Positions 27,009 to 37,121 of a stretch of DNA of 64,000 nucleotides are shown in pieces (the first letter of the stretch is position 1; every line of letters begins with the position of its first letter). This DNA comes from Pseudonocardia acidicola (GTDB taxonomy: Bacteria > Actinomycetota > Actinomycetes > Mycobacteriales > Pseudonocardiaceae), in assembly GCF_012911935.1 (NCBI RefSeq), contig NZ_JAAXLA010000008.1, forward strand, positions 1 through 64,000, read 5' to 3'. The notes below the pieces were generated by a model that did no database searches, was not told the DNA's origin, and was given only the letters and a program-made list of their open reading frames with translations. The position numbers were made by a program, and so were the translations under genes.

Positions 27009-27907
27009 CCGGCCGGCACTCCCCCACCCGGCTCCCCCCCGTCGTCCGCCGCGGCGAGACCGCCGACGGCACGTTCTCACTCGTCATCGCCCCCGAGCAG
27101 GCCGGCTGGGGTTACAGCAGCCTGCGGGTCCTGGAGCTACCGGCCGGGGGCGGCGTGTCGTTCGGGACCGGCGAGGACGAGATGGTCGTCCTCCCGCTGT
27201 CCGGGTCCTGCACGGTGATCTGCGACGACGAGCGCTTCGAGCTCGCCGGGCGGCGCAACGTCTTCAGCCGTGTCAGCGACTTCGTCTACGTGCCCCGTGA
27301 CGCCGAGGTCACGGTCTCGTCCGAGGCCGGCGGCCGGTTCGCCCTGCCCGGCGCGCGGGCCACCCGCCGGTTGCCCGCCCGCTACGGCCCTGCCGAGAAC
27401 GTCCAGGTCGAGCTGCGCGGGGCCGGGCAGGCCAGCCGGCAGGTGAACAACTTCTGCACCCCGGAGGCGTTCGAGGCCGACAAGCTCATCGCCGTCGAGG
27501 TGCTCACCCCGGCCGGCAACTGGTCGTCGTTCCCGCCGCACAAGCACGACGAGCAGCGCGACGGCGAGGCGCAGCTCGAGGAGCTCTACTACTTCGAGGT
27601 CGCGGACGGGCCGGCCGGCCCGGGCGTCGGATACCAGCGCGTCTACACCTCCGGGCCCGGCCGGGAGATCGACATCTGCGCCGAGGTCGGCTCCGGTGAC
27701 ACCGTACTCATCCCGCACGGCTGGCACGGCCCGTCGATGGCCGCCCCGGGCTACGACCTCTACTACCTCAACGTCATGGCCGGTCCGAGTCCGGAGCGGG
27801 CCTGGCTGATCTGCGACGACCCGGCGCACTCCTGGGTCCGCGGCACCTGGGAGGGCCAACCCGTCGACTCCCGCCTCCCGCTCACCATCACCGAGGAGCA
27901 GCAGTGA
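27005..27907 (+). CDS. iolB: 5-deoxy-glucuronate isomerase
   Basis: Converts 5-deoxy-D-glucuronate to 5-dehydro-2-deoxy-D-gluconate, the substrate of IolC. The 300-residue bicupin has metal-binding residues in SSFPPHKHDEQ, the Glu of QLEELYYFE and IPHGWHGPSMAAPGYDLYYL, all characteristic of IolB. GTG at 27005 overlaps the preceding TGA (GTGA), so translation is coupled. Sequence and position between the aldolase-like gene and iolD leave little doubt. Confidence 0.95.
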   Translation: MTGRHSPTRLPPVVRRGETADGTFSLVIAPEQAGWGYSSLRVLELPAGGGVSFGTGEDEMVVLPLSGSCTVICDDERFELAGRRNVFSRVSDFVYVPRDAEVTVSSEAGGRFALPGARATRRLPARYGPAENVQVELRGAGQASRQVNNFCTPEAFEADKLIAVEVLTPAGNWSSFPPHKHDEQRDGEAQLEELYYFEVADGPAGPGVGYQRVYTSGPGREIDICAEVGSGDTVLIPHGWHGPSMAAPGYDLYYLNVMAGPSPERAWLICDDPAHSWVRGTWEGQPVDSRLPLTITEEQQ

Positions 27908-29796
27908 GTACCGTCCGTCTCACCGTCGCCCAGGCGCTGGTCCGGTTCCTGGCGAACCAGTACAGCGAGCGCGACGGCGTGCAGCAGCGGTTGATCCCCG
28001 GCTGCTTCGGGATCTTCGGTCACGGCAACGTGGCCGGGGTGGGGCAGGCGTTGCTGGAGGCGCACGCCGTGGGGTCGGCGGATCTGCCCTACTACCTGGC
28101 CCGCAACGAGCAGGGCATGGTGCACGCCGCAGTGGGCTACGCCCGGATGCGCAACCGCCTGCAAGCGCTGGCCTGCACCGCCTCGATCGGCCCGGGCTCG
28201 ACGAACATGCTGACCGGGGCCGCGCTGGCGACCACGAACCGGATCCCGGTGCTGCTGCTGCCCAGCGACGTCTTCGCCACCCGGGTCGCGAGCCCGGTGC
28301 TGCAGGAGTTGGAGCGGCCCGACGGCTACGACGTGTCGGTCAACGATGCATTCCGCCCGTTGTCGCGGTTCTTCGACCGGGTCTGGCGCCCCGAGCAGCT
28401 CCCGGCCGCGTTGCTGGGGGCGTTGCGGGTGCTCACCGACCCGGCCGAGACCGGCGCGGTCACCCTGGCGTTGCCGCAGGACGTGCAGGCCGAGGCGCAC
28501 GACTGGCCCGACGAGCTGTTCGCGAAGCGCGTCTGGCACATCCCGCGCCCGGTGCCGGAGCCGGCCGCGCTGGCCCGCGCGGTGGCGACCCTGCGCTCGG
28601 CGCGGCGGCCGCTGCTCGTGGCCGGCGGCGGGGTGCACTACAGCGAGGCCACCGCGGCGCTGCGCCGCTTCGCCGAGGCCACCGGCATCCCGGTGGCCGA
28701 CACCCAGGCCGGCAAGGGCGCGATCCTCTGGGAGCACCCGCTCGCCGTCGGCGGGGTCGGCTCGACCGGCTCCCCGGTGGCCAACGCGCTGGCCCGGGAA
28801 GCCGACGTGGTGCTCGGTGTCGGCACCCGCTACAGCGACTTCACCACCGCCTCCCGGAGTGCGTTCCAGAACCCGGACGTGCGGTTCGTCAACCTCAACG
28901 TCGCCTCCTTCGACGCGGCCAAGCACGCCGGCGAGATGCTCGTGGCCGACGCCAGGAGCGGGCTGGAGGCGCTGACCGAGGCGCTGGACGGCTACCGCGT
29001 GCAGAACACGTGGAGCGCGCACCGCGAGCGGTGGGACCGGGTCGTCGCCGAGGCCTGTCACCTCGGACACCAGCCGCGGCCGGCGCAGACCGAGGTGCTC
29101 GGCGCGCTCAACGAGACGATCGGTCCCGACGCCGTGGTGGTGCAGGCGGCCGGCTCGATGCCCGGTGACCTGCAGATGCTGTGGCGCGCGCAGGACCCGA
29201 AGCAGTACCACGTCGAGTACGCCTACTCGTGCATGGGCTACGAGGTCGCCGGCGCACTGGGGGTCAAGATGGCCGCCCCGGACCGCGAGGTGTTCGCGCT
29301 GGTCGGCGACGGCTCCTACCTGATGATGGCGTCGGAGATCGTCACCGCGGTGTCGGAGGGGATCAAGCTCAACCTCGTCATCGTGCAGAACCACGGGTTC
29401 GCCTCGATCGGCGCGCTGTCCGAATCGCTGGGCTCCCAGCGTTTCGGCACGAGCTACCGCTACCGCGACGCCGGGACCGGCCTGCTCGACGGCGCGAAGC
29501 TCCCGATCGACCTCGCCGCCAACGCCGAGAGCCTCGGCGCCGACGTGATCCGGGTGACGAGCATCGAGGAGTTCCGGGCCGCCGTCGCGCAGGCCCGCGC
29601 CGCCACGCGCACCACCGCGATCCACATCGAGACCGACCCGCTCGCGCCCGTGCCCTCCCCGGAGAGCTGGTGGGACGTGCCGGTCTCCGAGGTGGCCCAG
29701 CTGACGAGCACCCAGCAGGCCCGCAAGACCTACGAGGCGCACAAGGCCGACCAACGGCCCCTGATCACGCCAATCTCCCAGGAGGGATCGCGTTGA
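27904..29796 (+). CDS. iolD: 3D-(3,5/4)-trihydroxycyclohexane-1,2-dione acylhydrolase
   Basis: ThDP-dependent ring-opening enzyme of inositol catabolism, giving 5-deoxy-D-glucuronate. The 630-residue product has the three ThDP-enzyme domains: an N-terminal pyrimidine-binding domain with the activating Glu in ARNEQGMVHAAVGYARM, a central domain, and a C-terminal pyrophosphate domain with GDGSYLMMASEI and VIVQNHGFASIG. Length and the opening LTVAQALVRFLANQYSERDG are typical of IolD. GTG at 27904 overlaps the iolB stop (GTGA). Confidence 0.95.
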   Translation: MSTVRLTVAQALVRFLANQYSERDGVQQRLIPGCFGIFGHGNVAGVGQALLEAHAVGSADLPYYLARNEQGMVHAAVGYARMRNRLQALACTASIGPGSTNMLTGAALATTNRIPVLLLPSDVFATRVASPVLQELERPDGYDVSVNDAFRPLSRFFDRVWRPEQLPAALLGALRVLTDPAETGAVTLALPQDVQAEAHDWPDELFAKRVWHIPRPVPEPAALARAVATLRSARRPLLVAGGGVHYSEATAALRRFAEATGIPVADTQAGKGAILWEHPLAVGGVGSTGSPVANALAREADVVLGVGTRYSDFTTASRSAFQNPDVRFVNLNVASFDAAKHAGEMLVADARSGLEALTEALDGYRVQNTWSAHRERWDRVVAEACHLGHQPRPAQTEVLGALNETIGPDAVVVQAAGSMPGDLQMLWRAQDPKQYHVEYAYSCMGYEVAGALGVKMAAPDREVFALVGDGSYLMMASEIVTAVSEGIKLNLVIVQNHGFASIGALSESLGSQRFGTSYRYRDAGTGLLDGAKLPIDLAANAESLGADVIRVTSIEEFRAAVAQARAATRTTAIHIETDPLAPVPSPESWWDVPVSEVAQLTSTQQARKTYEAHKADQRPLITPISQEGSR

Positions 29797-31289
29797 GGAC
29801 CATCACGCACTGGATCGGCGGCAAGCCGGTGTCCGGGTCGTCCACCCGCACCGGTCCGGTGTGGAACCCGGCCACGGGCGAGCAGCAGGCCGAGGTGGTG
29901 CTCGCGGGCGCGGAGGACCTCGACGCGGCGGTCCGGACCGCGCAGGCGGCGTTCGAGCGGTGGTCGCAATCGTCGCTGAGCCAGCGGTCGAAGATCCTCT
30001 TCGCCTTCCGCGAGCTGGTGAACGCCCGCACCCAGGAGCTGGCGGAGGTCATCGCCGACGAGCACGGCAAGGTCGTCTCCGACGCCCGCGGCGAGGTCCA
30101 GCGTGGGCTCGAGGTCGTGGAGTTCGCCTGCGGCATCCCGACCCTGCTCAAGGGCGGGTACTCCGACCAGGTCTCGACCGGGGTGGACGTGTTCTCCTTC
30201 CGCCAGCCGCTGGGCGTCTGCGCCGGGATCACCCCGTTCAACTTCCCGATCATGGTGCCGATGTGGATGCACCCGGTTGCGATCGCGTGCGGCAACACGT
30301 TCGTGCTCAAGCCGAGCGAGCGCGACCCGAGCGCGTCGCTGCTGGTCGCCGAGCTCTGGGCCGAGGCCGGGCTGCCCGAGGGCGTGTTCAACGTCGTGCA
30401 GGGCGACAAGGAGGCCGTCGACGCGCTGCTCGACCACCCGGGAGTCGCGGCGGTGTCGTTCGTGGGGTCGACACCGATCGCGAAGTACATCCACCGGCGC
30501 GGCACGGCCAACGGCAAGCGCGTGCAGGCCCTCGGCGGGGCGAAGAACCACGCGATCGTCCTCCCGGACGCGCCGATCGACTACGCCTCGGACCACCTGG
30601 TCGCCGCAGCCTTCGGGTCGGCGGGAGAGCGCTGCATGGCGATCTCCGCGGCCGTCGCCGTCGGCTCCGCCGCCGACGAGCTCGTCGCGGCCGTGAGCGA
30701 CAAGGCCCGCGCGGTCAAGGTCGGCCCCGGCCGCGACCCGGACAGCGAGATGGGTCCGGTCGTCACCCGCGCCGCCCGCGACCGCATCGTGGGCCTCATC
30801 GGCACCGGTGAGCAGCAGGGTGCGCGGCTCACCGTCGACGGGCGCGGCCTGTCGGTCCCGGGCCACGAGAACGGCTTCTTCGTCGGCCCCACGGTGATCG
30901 ACGACGTCACGACCGAGATGGACGTCTACCGCGAGGAGATCTTCGGACCGGTGCTCTCGGTGGTGCGCGCCGACTCGGTGGACGACGCCATCGCACTGAT
31001 CAACTCCAATCCGTACGGCAACGGCACCGCCGTCTTCACCTCCAGCGGTGAGGCGGCGCGGCGGTTCCAGCGCGGGGTGAACGTCGGGATGATCGGCATC
31101 AACGTCCCGATCCCGGTGCCGATGGCCTACTACTCGTTCGGCGGCTGGAAGGACTCCCTGTTCGGGGACAAGCACATCCACGGTCCCGAGGGTGTCTCGT
31201 TCTACACCCGCGCCAAGGTCGTCACCTCGCGGTGGCCGCACGTCGAGGCCGCCAGCGGTGCCACCTACCACTTCCCTACGGCGAACTGA
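29793..31289 (+). CDS. mmsA: Methylmalonate-semialdehyde dehydrogenase (CoA-acylating)
   Basis: Oxidises malonate semialdehyde from the inositol pathway to acetyl-CoA and CO2 (IolA). The 498-residue aldehyde dehydrogenase has the coenzyme region ITPFNFPIMVPMWMHPVA, the catalytic Cys in GSAGERCMAISAAVAVG and the late motif EEIFGPVLSVVRAD. ERCMA is the MmsA/IolA signature. The start is TTG at 29793, which overlaps the iolD stop (TTGA) and has AGGAGG upstream; it begins RTITHWIGGKPV, the usual N-terminus. Confidence 0.93.
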   Translation: MRTITHWIGGKPVSGSSTRTGPVWNPATGEQQAEVVLAGAEDLDAAVRTAQAAFERWSQSSLSQRSKILFAFRELVNARTQELAEVIADEHGKVVSDARGEVQRGLEVVEFACGIPTLLKGGYSDQVSTGVDVFSFRQPLGVCAGITPFNFPIMVPMWMHPVAIACGNTFVLKPSERDPSASLLVAELWAEAGLPEGVFNVVQGDKEAVDALLDHPGVAAVSFVGSTPIAKYIHRRGTANGKRVQALGGAKNHAIVLPDAPIDYASDHLVAAAFGSAGERCMAISAAVAVGSAADELVAAVSDKARAVKVGPGRDPDSEMGPVVTRAARDRIVGLIGTGEQQGARLTVDGRGLSVPGHENGFFVGPTVIDDVTTEMDVYREEIFGPVLSVVRADSVDDAIALINSNPYGNGTAVFTSSGEAARRFQRGVNVGMIGINVPIPVPMAYYSFGGWKDSLFGDKHIHGPEGVSFYTRAKVVTSRWPHVEAASGATYHFPTAN

Positions 31290-31298
31290 AGGTCACCG

Positions 31299-32216
31299 AT
31301 GACCGATCTCTCCCGCCTCCGCCTGGGCACCGCCCCCGACTCGTGGGGCGTCTGGTTCCCGGACGACCCGAACCAGGTCCCGTGGGACCGTTTCCTCGAC
31401 GAGGCCGCCGAGGCCGGCTACTCCTGGATCGAGCTGGGTCCGTACGGCTACCTGCCGACCGACCCCGAGCGGCTGCGCGACGAGCTGGGCCGCCGCGGCC
31501 TGCGGCTGTCCGGCGGCGCGGTGTTCGCCGGCCTGCACCGCGGCGCCGACGCGCTGGCTCGGGCCGTCGAGGACTGCCGGCAGGAGGCGAGGCTGCTGAC
31601 CGCGCTCGGCGCGAGGCACCTCGTGTTGCTCCCGGAGATCTACTCCGAACTGGACGGTTCGCTGAACCAGCCCGTCGACCTCAGCCCGGATCAGTGGCGA
31701 GACCTGACCACCGGCATGTCGACGCTGGCCCGCACCCTGCACGACGAGTCCGACGTGGAGCTGGTGTTCCACCCGCATGCCGACAGCCACGTCGGCACCC
31801 AGCCGCAGGTCGAGCGGTTCCTCGCCGACACCGACCCCGACCACGTGCAGCTGTGCCTGGACACCGGGCACATCTCCTACTACGACGGCGACAACATCGC
31901 CATCATCCGGACCTTCCCCGAGCGCATCGGCTACGTGCACCTCAAGCAGGTCGATCCGGCGGTGGTCCAGCGCGTGCGCGAGCAGCAGCTCGGTTTCGCC
32001 CCGGCGGTCCGGCTCGGTGTGATGGTGGAACCGCCGAACGGTGTCCCCGAGATGCAACCGCTGCTCGACGTCCTCGGCGGCCTCGACGTGGATCTGTTCG
32101 CGATCGTCGAGCAGGACCTCTACCCCTGCGACAAGGACGTGCCGCTGCCCATCGCGACGCGCACGGCCCAGTACCTCGGCAGTTGCGGACTCCGCCCGGT
32201 CTCGCGCCGCGCCTGA
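31299..32216 (+). CDS. iolE: Inosose dehydratase (2-keto-myo-inositol dehydratase)
   Basis: Dehydrates 2-keto-myo-inositol to the trihydroxycyclohexane-dione used by IolD. The 305-residue xylose-isomerase-like barrel begins LGTAPDSWGVWFP, the IolE/MocC signature, and has metal and catalytic residues in VFHPHADSHVGTQ, CLDTGHISYYDGDN and HLKQVDP. It starts 9 bp after mmsA with AAGG upstream. A second, more divergent IolE-like gene lies at 38161, so this one is the better candidate for the classical step. Confidence 0.9.
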   Translation: MTDLSRLRLGTAPDSWGVWFPDDPNQVPWDRFLDEAAEAGYSWIELGPYGYLPTDPERLRDELGRRGLRLSGGAVFAGLHRGADALARAVEDCRQEARLLTALGARHLVLLPEIYSELDGSLNQPVDLSPDQWRDLTTGMSTLARTLHDESDVELVFHPHADSHVGTQPQVERFLADTDPDHVQLCLDTGHISYYDGDNIAIIRTFPERIGYVHLKQVDPAVVQRVREQQLGFAPAVRLGVMVEPPNGVPEMQPLLDVLGGLDVDLFAIVEQDLYPCDKDVPLPIATRTAQYLGSCGLRPVSRRA

Positions 32217-32280
32217 GATCCCCGACAACCCCCTCGCGCAGCCCTCCGCCCGGTCGGCTGCCCACAGAAAGGATCACTCG

Positions 32281-33264
32281 ATGAGGAGTACCCGGAAGTC
32301 GGTGCGCGGGCTGGCCGTCGCAGCCATCCTCGCGACGGTGCTGGCGGCCTGCAGCAGCGGGGGCGGCAAGGCTCAGTCCAGCCAGGCCGGCGGCGCCACC
32401 AGCACGAGATACACGATCGCGATGGTCACCCACGAGCAGGCCGGTGACACCTTCTGGGACAAGATCCGGGCCGGCGCACAGGACGCGGCGGCACAGCTCA
32501 ACATCGATCTGAAGTACTCCAACAACGAGAACTCGCCCGAGCAGGCGACACTGGTCCAGAACGCCATCGACAGCAAGGTCAACGGCCTCGCCGTCACGCT
32601 GTCCGACCCGGCGGCGGTCGGCCCGGCGGTCCAGCGGGCCGCGGCCGCGGGCATCCCGGTCGTGGTGTTCAACCAGGGCTTCGACCAGTACAAGCAGTAC
32701 GGCGGCAAGATGTACTTCGGCTCCGACGAGGATCTCGCCGGTCAGGCCGCCGGTCAGCGGATCGCGCAGGAAGGCGGCGGCGGGAAGACCGTCTGCGTCA
32801 TCCAGGCCCAGGGTTCGGTGGCGCTGGAGACCCGGTGCGCCGGCGTGAAGAAGGCCAACCCGAACACCGAGAACCTCCAGGTCAACGGCGCCGACCTGCC
32901 GTCGGTGCAGCAGACGATCGGCTCCAAGCTGCAGCAGGACCCGTCGATCACCCACATCGTCACCCTCGGCGCGCCGATCGCGATGGCCGCGCTGCAGGCC
33001 GAGCAGGCCGTGAACAGCAAGGCCAAGATCGCCACCTTCGACCTCAACGCCGACGCCGCGCAGGCGATCAAGAACGGCCAGATCGAGTTCTCGATCGACC
33101 AACAGCCCTACGTCCAGGGCTACATGGCCGTCACCGCGCTGTGGCTGAACCTGACCAACGGCAACGACCTGGGCGGCGGCAGGCCGGTTCTGACCGGACC
33201 GTCCTTCGTCGACAAGACCAACATCGACCAGATCGCCAAGTACACCCAGAACAACAAGCGGTAG
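32281..33264 (+). CDS. Sugar/inositol ABC transporter substrate-binding lipoprotein
   Basis: Extracellular solute receptor, 327 residues. A lipoprotein signal peptide ends in the lipobox VLAACSS (Cys at residue 24), so the mature protein is lipid-anchored. The rest is a type I periplasmic-binding fold (RbsB/CUT2 class): YTIAMVTHEQAGDTFWDKI, then VNGLAVTLSDP and FSIDQQPYVQGYMAV, a typical ligand-pocket segment. Its place between iolE and iolG argues for inositol or a related cyclitol as ligand. A strong hairpin directly follows the gene. Confidence 0.9.
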   Translation: MRSTRKSVRGLAVAAILATVLAACSSGGGKAQSSQAGGATSTRYTIAMVTHEQAGDTFWDKIRAGAQDAAAQLNIDLKYSNNENSPEQATLVQNAIDSKVNGLAVTLSDPAAVGPAVQRAAAAGIPVVVFNQGFDQYKQYGGKMYFGSDEDLAGQAAGQRIAQEGGGGKTVCVIQAQGSVALETRCAGVKKANPNTENLQVNGADLPSVQQTIGSKLQQDPSITHIVTLGAPIAMAALQAEQAVNSKAKIATFDLNADAAQAIKNGQIEFSIDQQPYVQGYMAVTALWLNLTNGNDLGGGRPVLTGPSFVDKTNIDQIAKYTQNNKR

Positions 33265-33271
33265 CCCGGCC

Positions 33272-33303
33272 CCGGGGGAGCCGACACCGATCGGCTCCCC
33301 CGG
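33272..33303 (+). terminator. Intercistronic hairpin between the binding-protein and permease genes
   Basis: A perfect 13-bp stem (33272-33284 with 33291-33303) and 6-nt loop. In many ABC operons such a hairpin stabilises or partially terminates the message so that the binding protein is made in excess over the membrane parts. Confidence 0.7.
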
Positions 33304-33329
33304 CCCACCGCCCACCCCGGGAGCACCCC

Positions 33330-34385
33330 ATGAGTTCACCCGTGGCGACGCAGCCGTCGCCCATCACCGAAGAACCGGTACGTCCCCCTCGGTCGCTGTT
33401 CTCGCGGCTGCTTGCGCGGCCGGAGATCGGCGCCGTCGCCGCGGCCATCGCGATCTTCATCTTCTTCTTCGCCGTCGCGCCGCCGTTCCGGGATACCGCG
33501 GCGCTGTCGACGGTGCTCTACGCCAGTTCGACGATCGGGATCGTCGCGGTCGGCGTGGCCCTGCTCATGATCGGCGGCGAGTTCGACCTGTCGGCCGGCG
33601 TCTCCGTGGTCACCTCGGCGCTCGCGGCGGCCCTGGTGTCCTACCAGTTGTCCCTGAACGTGTGGGCCGGCGTCGTCATCAGCCTGGGCGTCGCGCTGCT
33701 CATCGGTTTCATCAACGGCTACCTGGTGGTGCGCACCGGGATCCCCAGCTTCCTCATCACGCTGAGCACGTTCTTCATGCTCCGCGGGATCAACCTGGGT
33801 GTCACAAAGGCCCTGACCGGCACGGTGGCGTCGGACAACGCCTCCAGGCTGGACGGTTTCAGCACGGCGAAGGCGATCTTCGCCTCCGATCTCAACCTCG
33901 GCTTCATGACCGTGAAGGTGACGGTGCTGTGGTGGCTGCTGTTCGTGGCCATCGGCACCTGGGTCCTGCTCCGCACCCGGATCGGCAACTGGATCTTCGC
34001 TTCCGGTGGCAACGCGGCCAGCGCCCGCGCGGTCGGCGTGCCCGTGCCGAAGGTCAAGATCGGTCTGTTCATGACCGTGGCGTTCCTGGGCTGGTTCCTG
34101 GGGATGCACCTGCTGTTCAACTTCAGCAGCGTGCAGTCCGGCCTCGGCGTCGGCAACGAGTTCATCTACATCATCGCGGCGGTGGTCGGTGGCTGTCTGC
34201 TCACCGGTGGCTACGGCTCGGTCATCGGTGCGGCGATCGGTGCGTTCATCTTCGGGATGACCACGCAGGGCATCGTCTTCGCCGGCTTCGACCCGAACTG
34301 GTTCTTCACCTTCCTCGGCGCGATGCTCCTGCTCGCGGTGCTGGTGAACCTCTACGTGAAGAACTACTCGAGCCGGAGGAGGTGA
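33330..34385 (+). CDS. ABC sugar transporter permease (CUT2/RbsC type)
   Basis: Membrane channel of the importer, 351 residues with about ten hydrophobic segments after a 30-residue Pro-rich N-terminus. Family landmarks are GVALLMIGGEFDLSAGVSV near residue 70 and GNAASARAVGVPVPKVK in the cytoplasmic coupling loop. It pairs with the preceding lipoprotein and the following ATPase, with only 5 bp to the next start. Inositol or cyclitol uptake is inferred from the operon. Confidence 0.92.
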   Translation: MSSPVATQPSPITEEPVRPPRSLFSRLLARPEIGAVAAAIAIFIFFFAVAPPFRDTAALSTVLYASSTIGIVAVGVALLMIGGEFDLSAGVSVVTSALAAALVSYQLSLNVWAGVVISLGVALLIGFINGYLVVRTGIPSFLITLSTFFMLRGINLGVTKALTGTVASDNASRLDGFSTAKAIFASDLNLGFMTVKVTVLWWLLFVAIGTWVLLRTRIGNWIFASGGNAASARAVGVPVPKVKIGLFMTVAFLGWFLGMHLLFNFSSVQSGLGVGNEFIYIIAAVVGGCLLTGGYGSVIGAAIGAFIFGMTTQGIVFAGFDPNWFFTFLGAMLLLAVLVNLYVKNYSSRRR

Positions 34386-34390
34386 TCACC

Positions 34391-35206
<816 letters not shown>

Positions 35207-35235
35207 GCCCCTTCCCAACCAGAGGAGTACTCGAC

Positions 35236-36249
35236 GTGACACTCAACGTCGGTGTCATCGGCGTGGGCATGATCGGCCAGGACCACATCCGCCGGCTGAC
35301 CGACGTCCTGTCGGGGGCGCGGGTCGCCGCGGTCACCGACGTGGACCTCGACCGCGCCCGCACGGTCGCGGACGACCTGCCCGGCGCCACGCTGCACCCG
35401 AGCGGCCAGGACCTCATCGCGGCCCCGGGCGTCGACGCGGTGCTGGTCACCTCGTGGGGACCGACCCACGAGGAGTACGTGCTCGCGTGCATCGCGGCCG
35501 GCAAGCAGGTGTTCTGCGAGAAGCCGCTGGCCACCACCCGGGAAGCCTGCCAGCGCATCGTCGATGCCGAGGTCGCCGCCGGTCGGCGACTGGTGATGGT
35601 CGGCTTCATGCGCCGCTACGACGCCCGGTACCGGGCCATGAAGGAGGCCGTGACCAGCGGGGACATCGGCGCGCCGCTGCTGATGCACGCGTCGCACCGC
35701 AACCCGTCGGTGCCGTCCTTCTTCACCAGCGACATGATCATCAACGACAGCGCGGTCCACGACATCGACGTCGCCCGGTGGATGTTCGACGACGAGATCG
35801 CCGCGGTCACGGTGCTGAAGCCGCGGGTGAGCAGCAAGGCCGCGGCGGGGTTCGACGACCCGCTGGTGGTGCTGCTGGAGATGACCAGCGGCGTGCTCGT
35901 CGACGTCGAGGCCTCGGTGAACGCGGCGTACGGCTACGACATCCGCGGCGAGGTCGTCTGCGAGGACGGCACCGTCGAGTTGTCCGAGAGCGCGGGCGCG
36001 ATCGTCAAGCGCGCGGGCCACTTCTCCGGGCGGGTGCCCGCGGACTGGCGGGAGCGCTTCGCCCGCGCGTTCGACACCGAATTCCAGGCCTGGATCGACG
36101 CGGTCACCGCGGGCACCACCACCGGTCCGAGCGCGTGGGACGGGTATGCCGCCACCGTCGTGTGCGACGCCGGTCTGGCGGCGCTGAGCAGCGGGCAGCG
36201 CATCCCGGTCGTCCTGGGCGAGCGGCCCGACCTCTACAAGGAGATCTGA
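35236..36249 (+). CDS. iolG: myo-Inositol 2-dehydrogenase-like (Gfo/Idh/MocA)
   Basis: NAD-dependent oxidation of myo-inositol to 2-keto-myo-inositol, the substrate of IolE. The 337-residue protein has the classical IolG length, Rossmann motif GVIGVGMIGQDHIRRL, CEKPLATT near residue 97, and catalytic-region residues in MVGFMRRYD and NDSAVHDIDVARWM, where the Asp/His pair of IolG lies. GTG at 35236 has AGAGGAG upstream. Of the three Gfo/Idh genes in the window this is the best IolG candidate by length, motif and position. scyllo-Inositol or another cyclitol remains possible. Confidence 0.85.
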   Translation: MTLNVGVIGVGMIGQDHIRRLTDVLSGARVAAVTDVDLDRARTVADDLPGATLHPSGQDLIAAPGVDAVLVTSWGPTHEEYVLACIAAGKQVFCEKPLATTREACQRIVDAEVAAGRRLVMVGFMRRYDARYRAMKEAVTSGDIGAPLLMHASHRNPSVPSFFTSDMIINDSAVHDIDVARWMFDDEIAAVTVLKPRVSSKAAAGFDDPLVVLLEMTSGVLVDVEASVNAAYGYDIRGEVVCEDGTVELSESAGAIVKRAGHFSGRVPADWRERFARAFDTEFQAWIDAVTAGTTTGPSAWDGYAATVVCDAGLAALSSGQRIPVVLGERPDLYKEI

Positions 36250-36251
36250 TC

Positions 36252-37121
36252 GTGAAGATCGCCGTCGATCCGTACATGCTGCGCAGGGTCCCGCTGCTCG
36301 AGCTGCCCGCACTGGTCGCGGAGCTGGGGTACCGGCACATCGAGCTGTCCCCGCGCGAGGACTTCATGCCGTTCTTCCTGCATCCGCGGGCGGACCGGGC
36401 CACCATCGCCGCGTTCCGGCAGGCGCTGGCGGGGGCGGGCGTGGAGATCTCGTCGGTGCTGCCGCTCTACGCGTGGTCCGGCCCGGACGAGGACGAACGC
36501 CAGGCCGCCGTCCGCTACTGGAGACGGGCCATCGAGATCACCGTGGACCTCGGCTGCGACGTGATGAACTCCGAGTTCAACGGCAGGCCCGAGGCGTCGG
36601 CGGCCAGTGAGGCGCAGTTCTGGCGCTCCCTCGAGGAGTTGCTGCCGGTGTTCGAGCGGGAGGGCGTCCGGCTGGTCCTGGAACCGCACCCGGACGACTT
36701 CATCGAGGACGGCATCGCCGCGGTGAACATGATCCGCGGCATCGACTCCGAGTTCGTGTCGTTCCTCTACTGCGCTCCGCACACCTTCCACCAGGGCGGC
36801 AACCTCGCGGAGATCATGCGCCACGCCGGTCCGCTGCTCACCCACCTGCACATCGCCGACTCGTTCGACCACACCGGGTCGTCGGGGCTGCGCTACATCG
36901 TCAACCCGCCCGGTTCCACCGCACGCATCCACCAGCACCTCGACGTCGGACAGGGCGAGGTCGACTGGGAGCTGTTCTTCACCACCCTGGCCGAGGTCGG
37001 CTTCGACGGCATCGCGACGGTGTGCGTCTTCGCCTGGGAGGAGCGGGCGCGCGAGTCCCTGGTGTTCAACCGGGAGAAGGTACAGGAATACGTGACCAAG
37101 TACGGCGCGGGCCGTTCGTGA
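36252..37121 (+). CDS. Sugar phosphate isomerase/epimerase-like TIM barrel (IolH-like)
   Basis: A 289-residue xylose-isomerase-like barrel. Landmarks are KIAVDPYMLRRVPLLELP, HIELSPREDFMPFF, LVLEPHPDDFIEDG and THLHIADSFDHTGSSG. Length and N-terminal pattern resemble IolH proteins, whose role in inositol catabolism is not settled. GTG at 36252 follows the iolG stop by two bases, and the 3' end overlaps the next start (GTGA), so it is part of the operon. It may isomerise or epimerise an inosose. Confidence 0.78.
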   Translation: MKIAVDPYMLRRVPLLELPALVAELGYRHIELSPREDFMPFFLHPRADRATIAAFRQALAGAGVEISSVLPLYAWSGPDEDERQAAVRYWRRAIEITVDLGCDVMNSEFNGRPEASAASEAQFWRSLEELLPVFEREGVRLVLEPHPDDFIEDGIAAVNMIRGIDSEFVSFLYCAPHTFHQGGNLAEIMRHAGPLLTHLHIADSFDHTGSSGLRYIVNPPGSTARIHQHLDVGQGEVDWELFFTTLAEVGFDGIATVCVFAWEERARESLVFNREKVQEYVTKYGAGRS

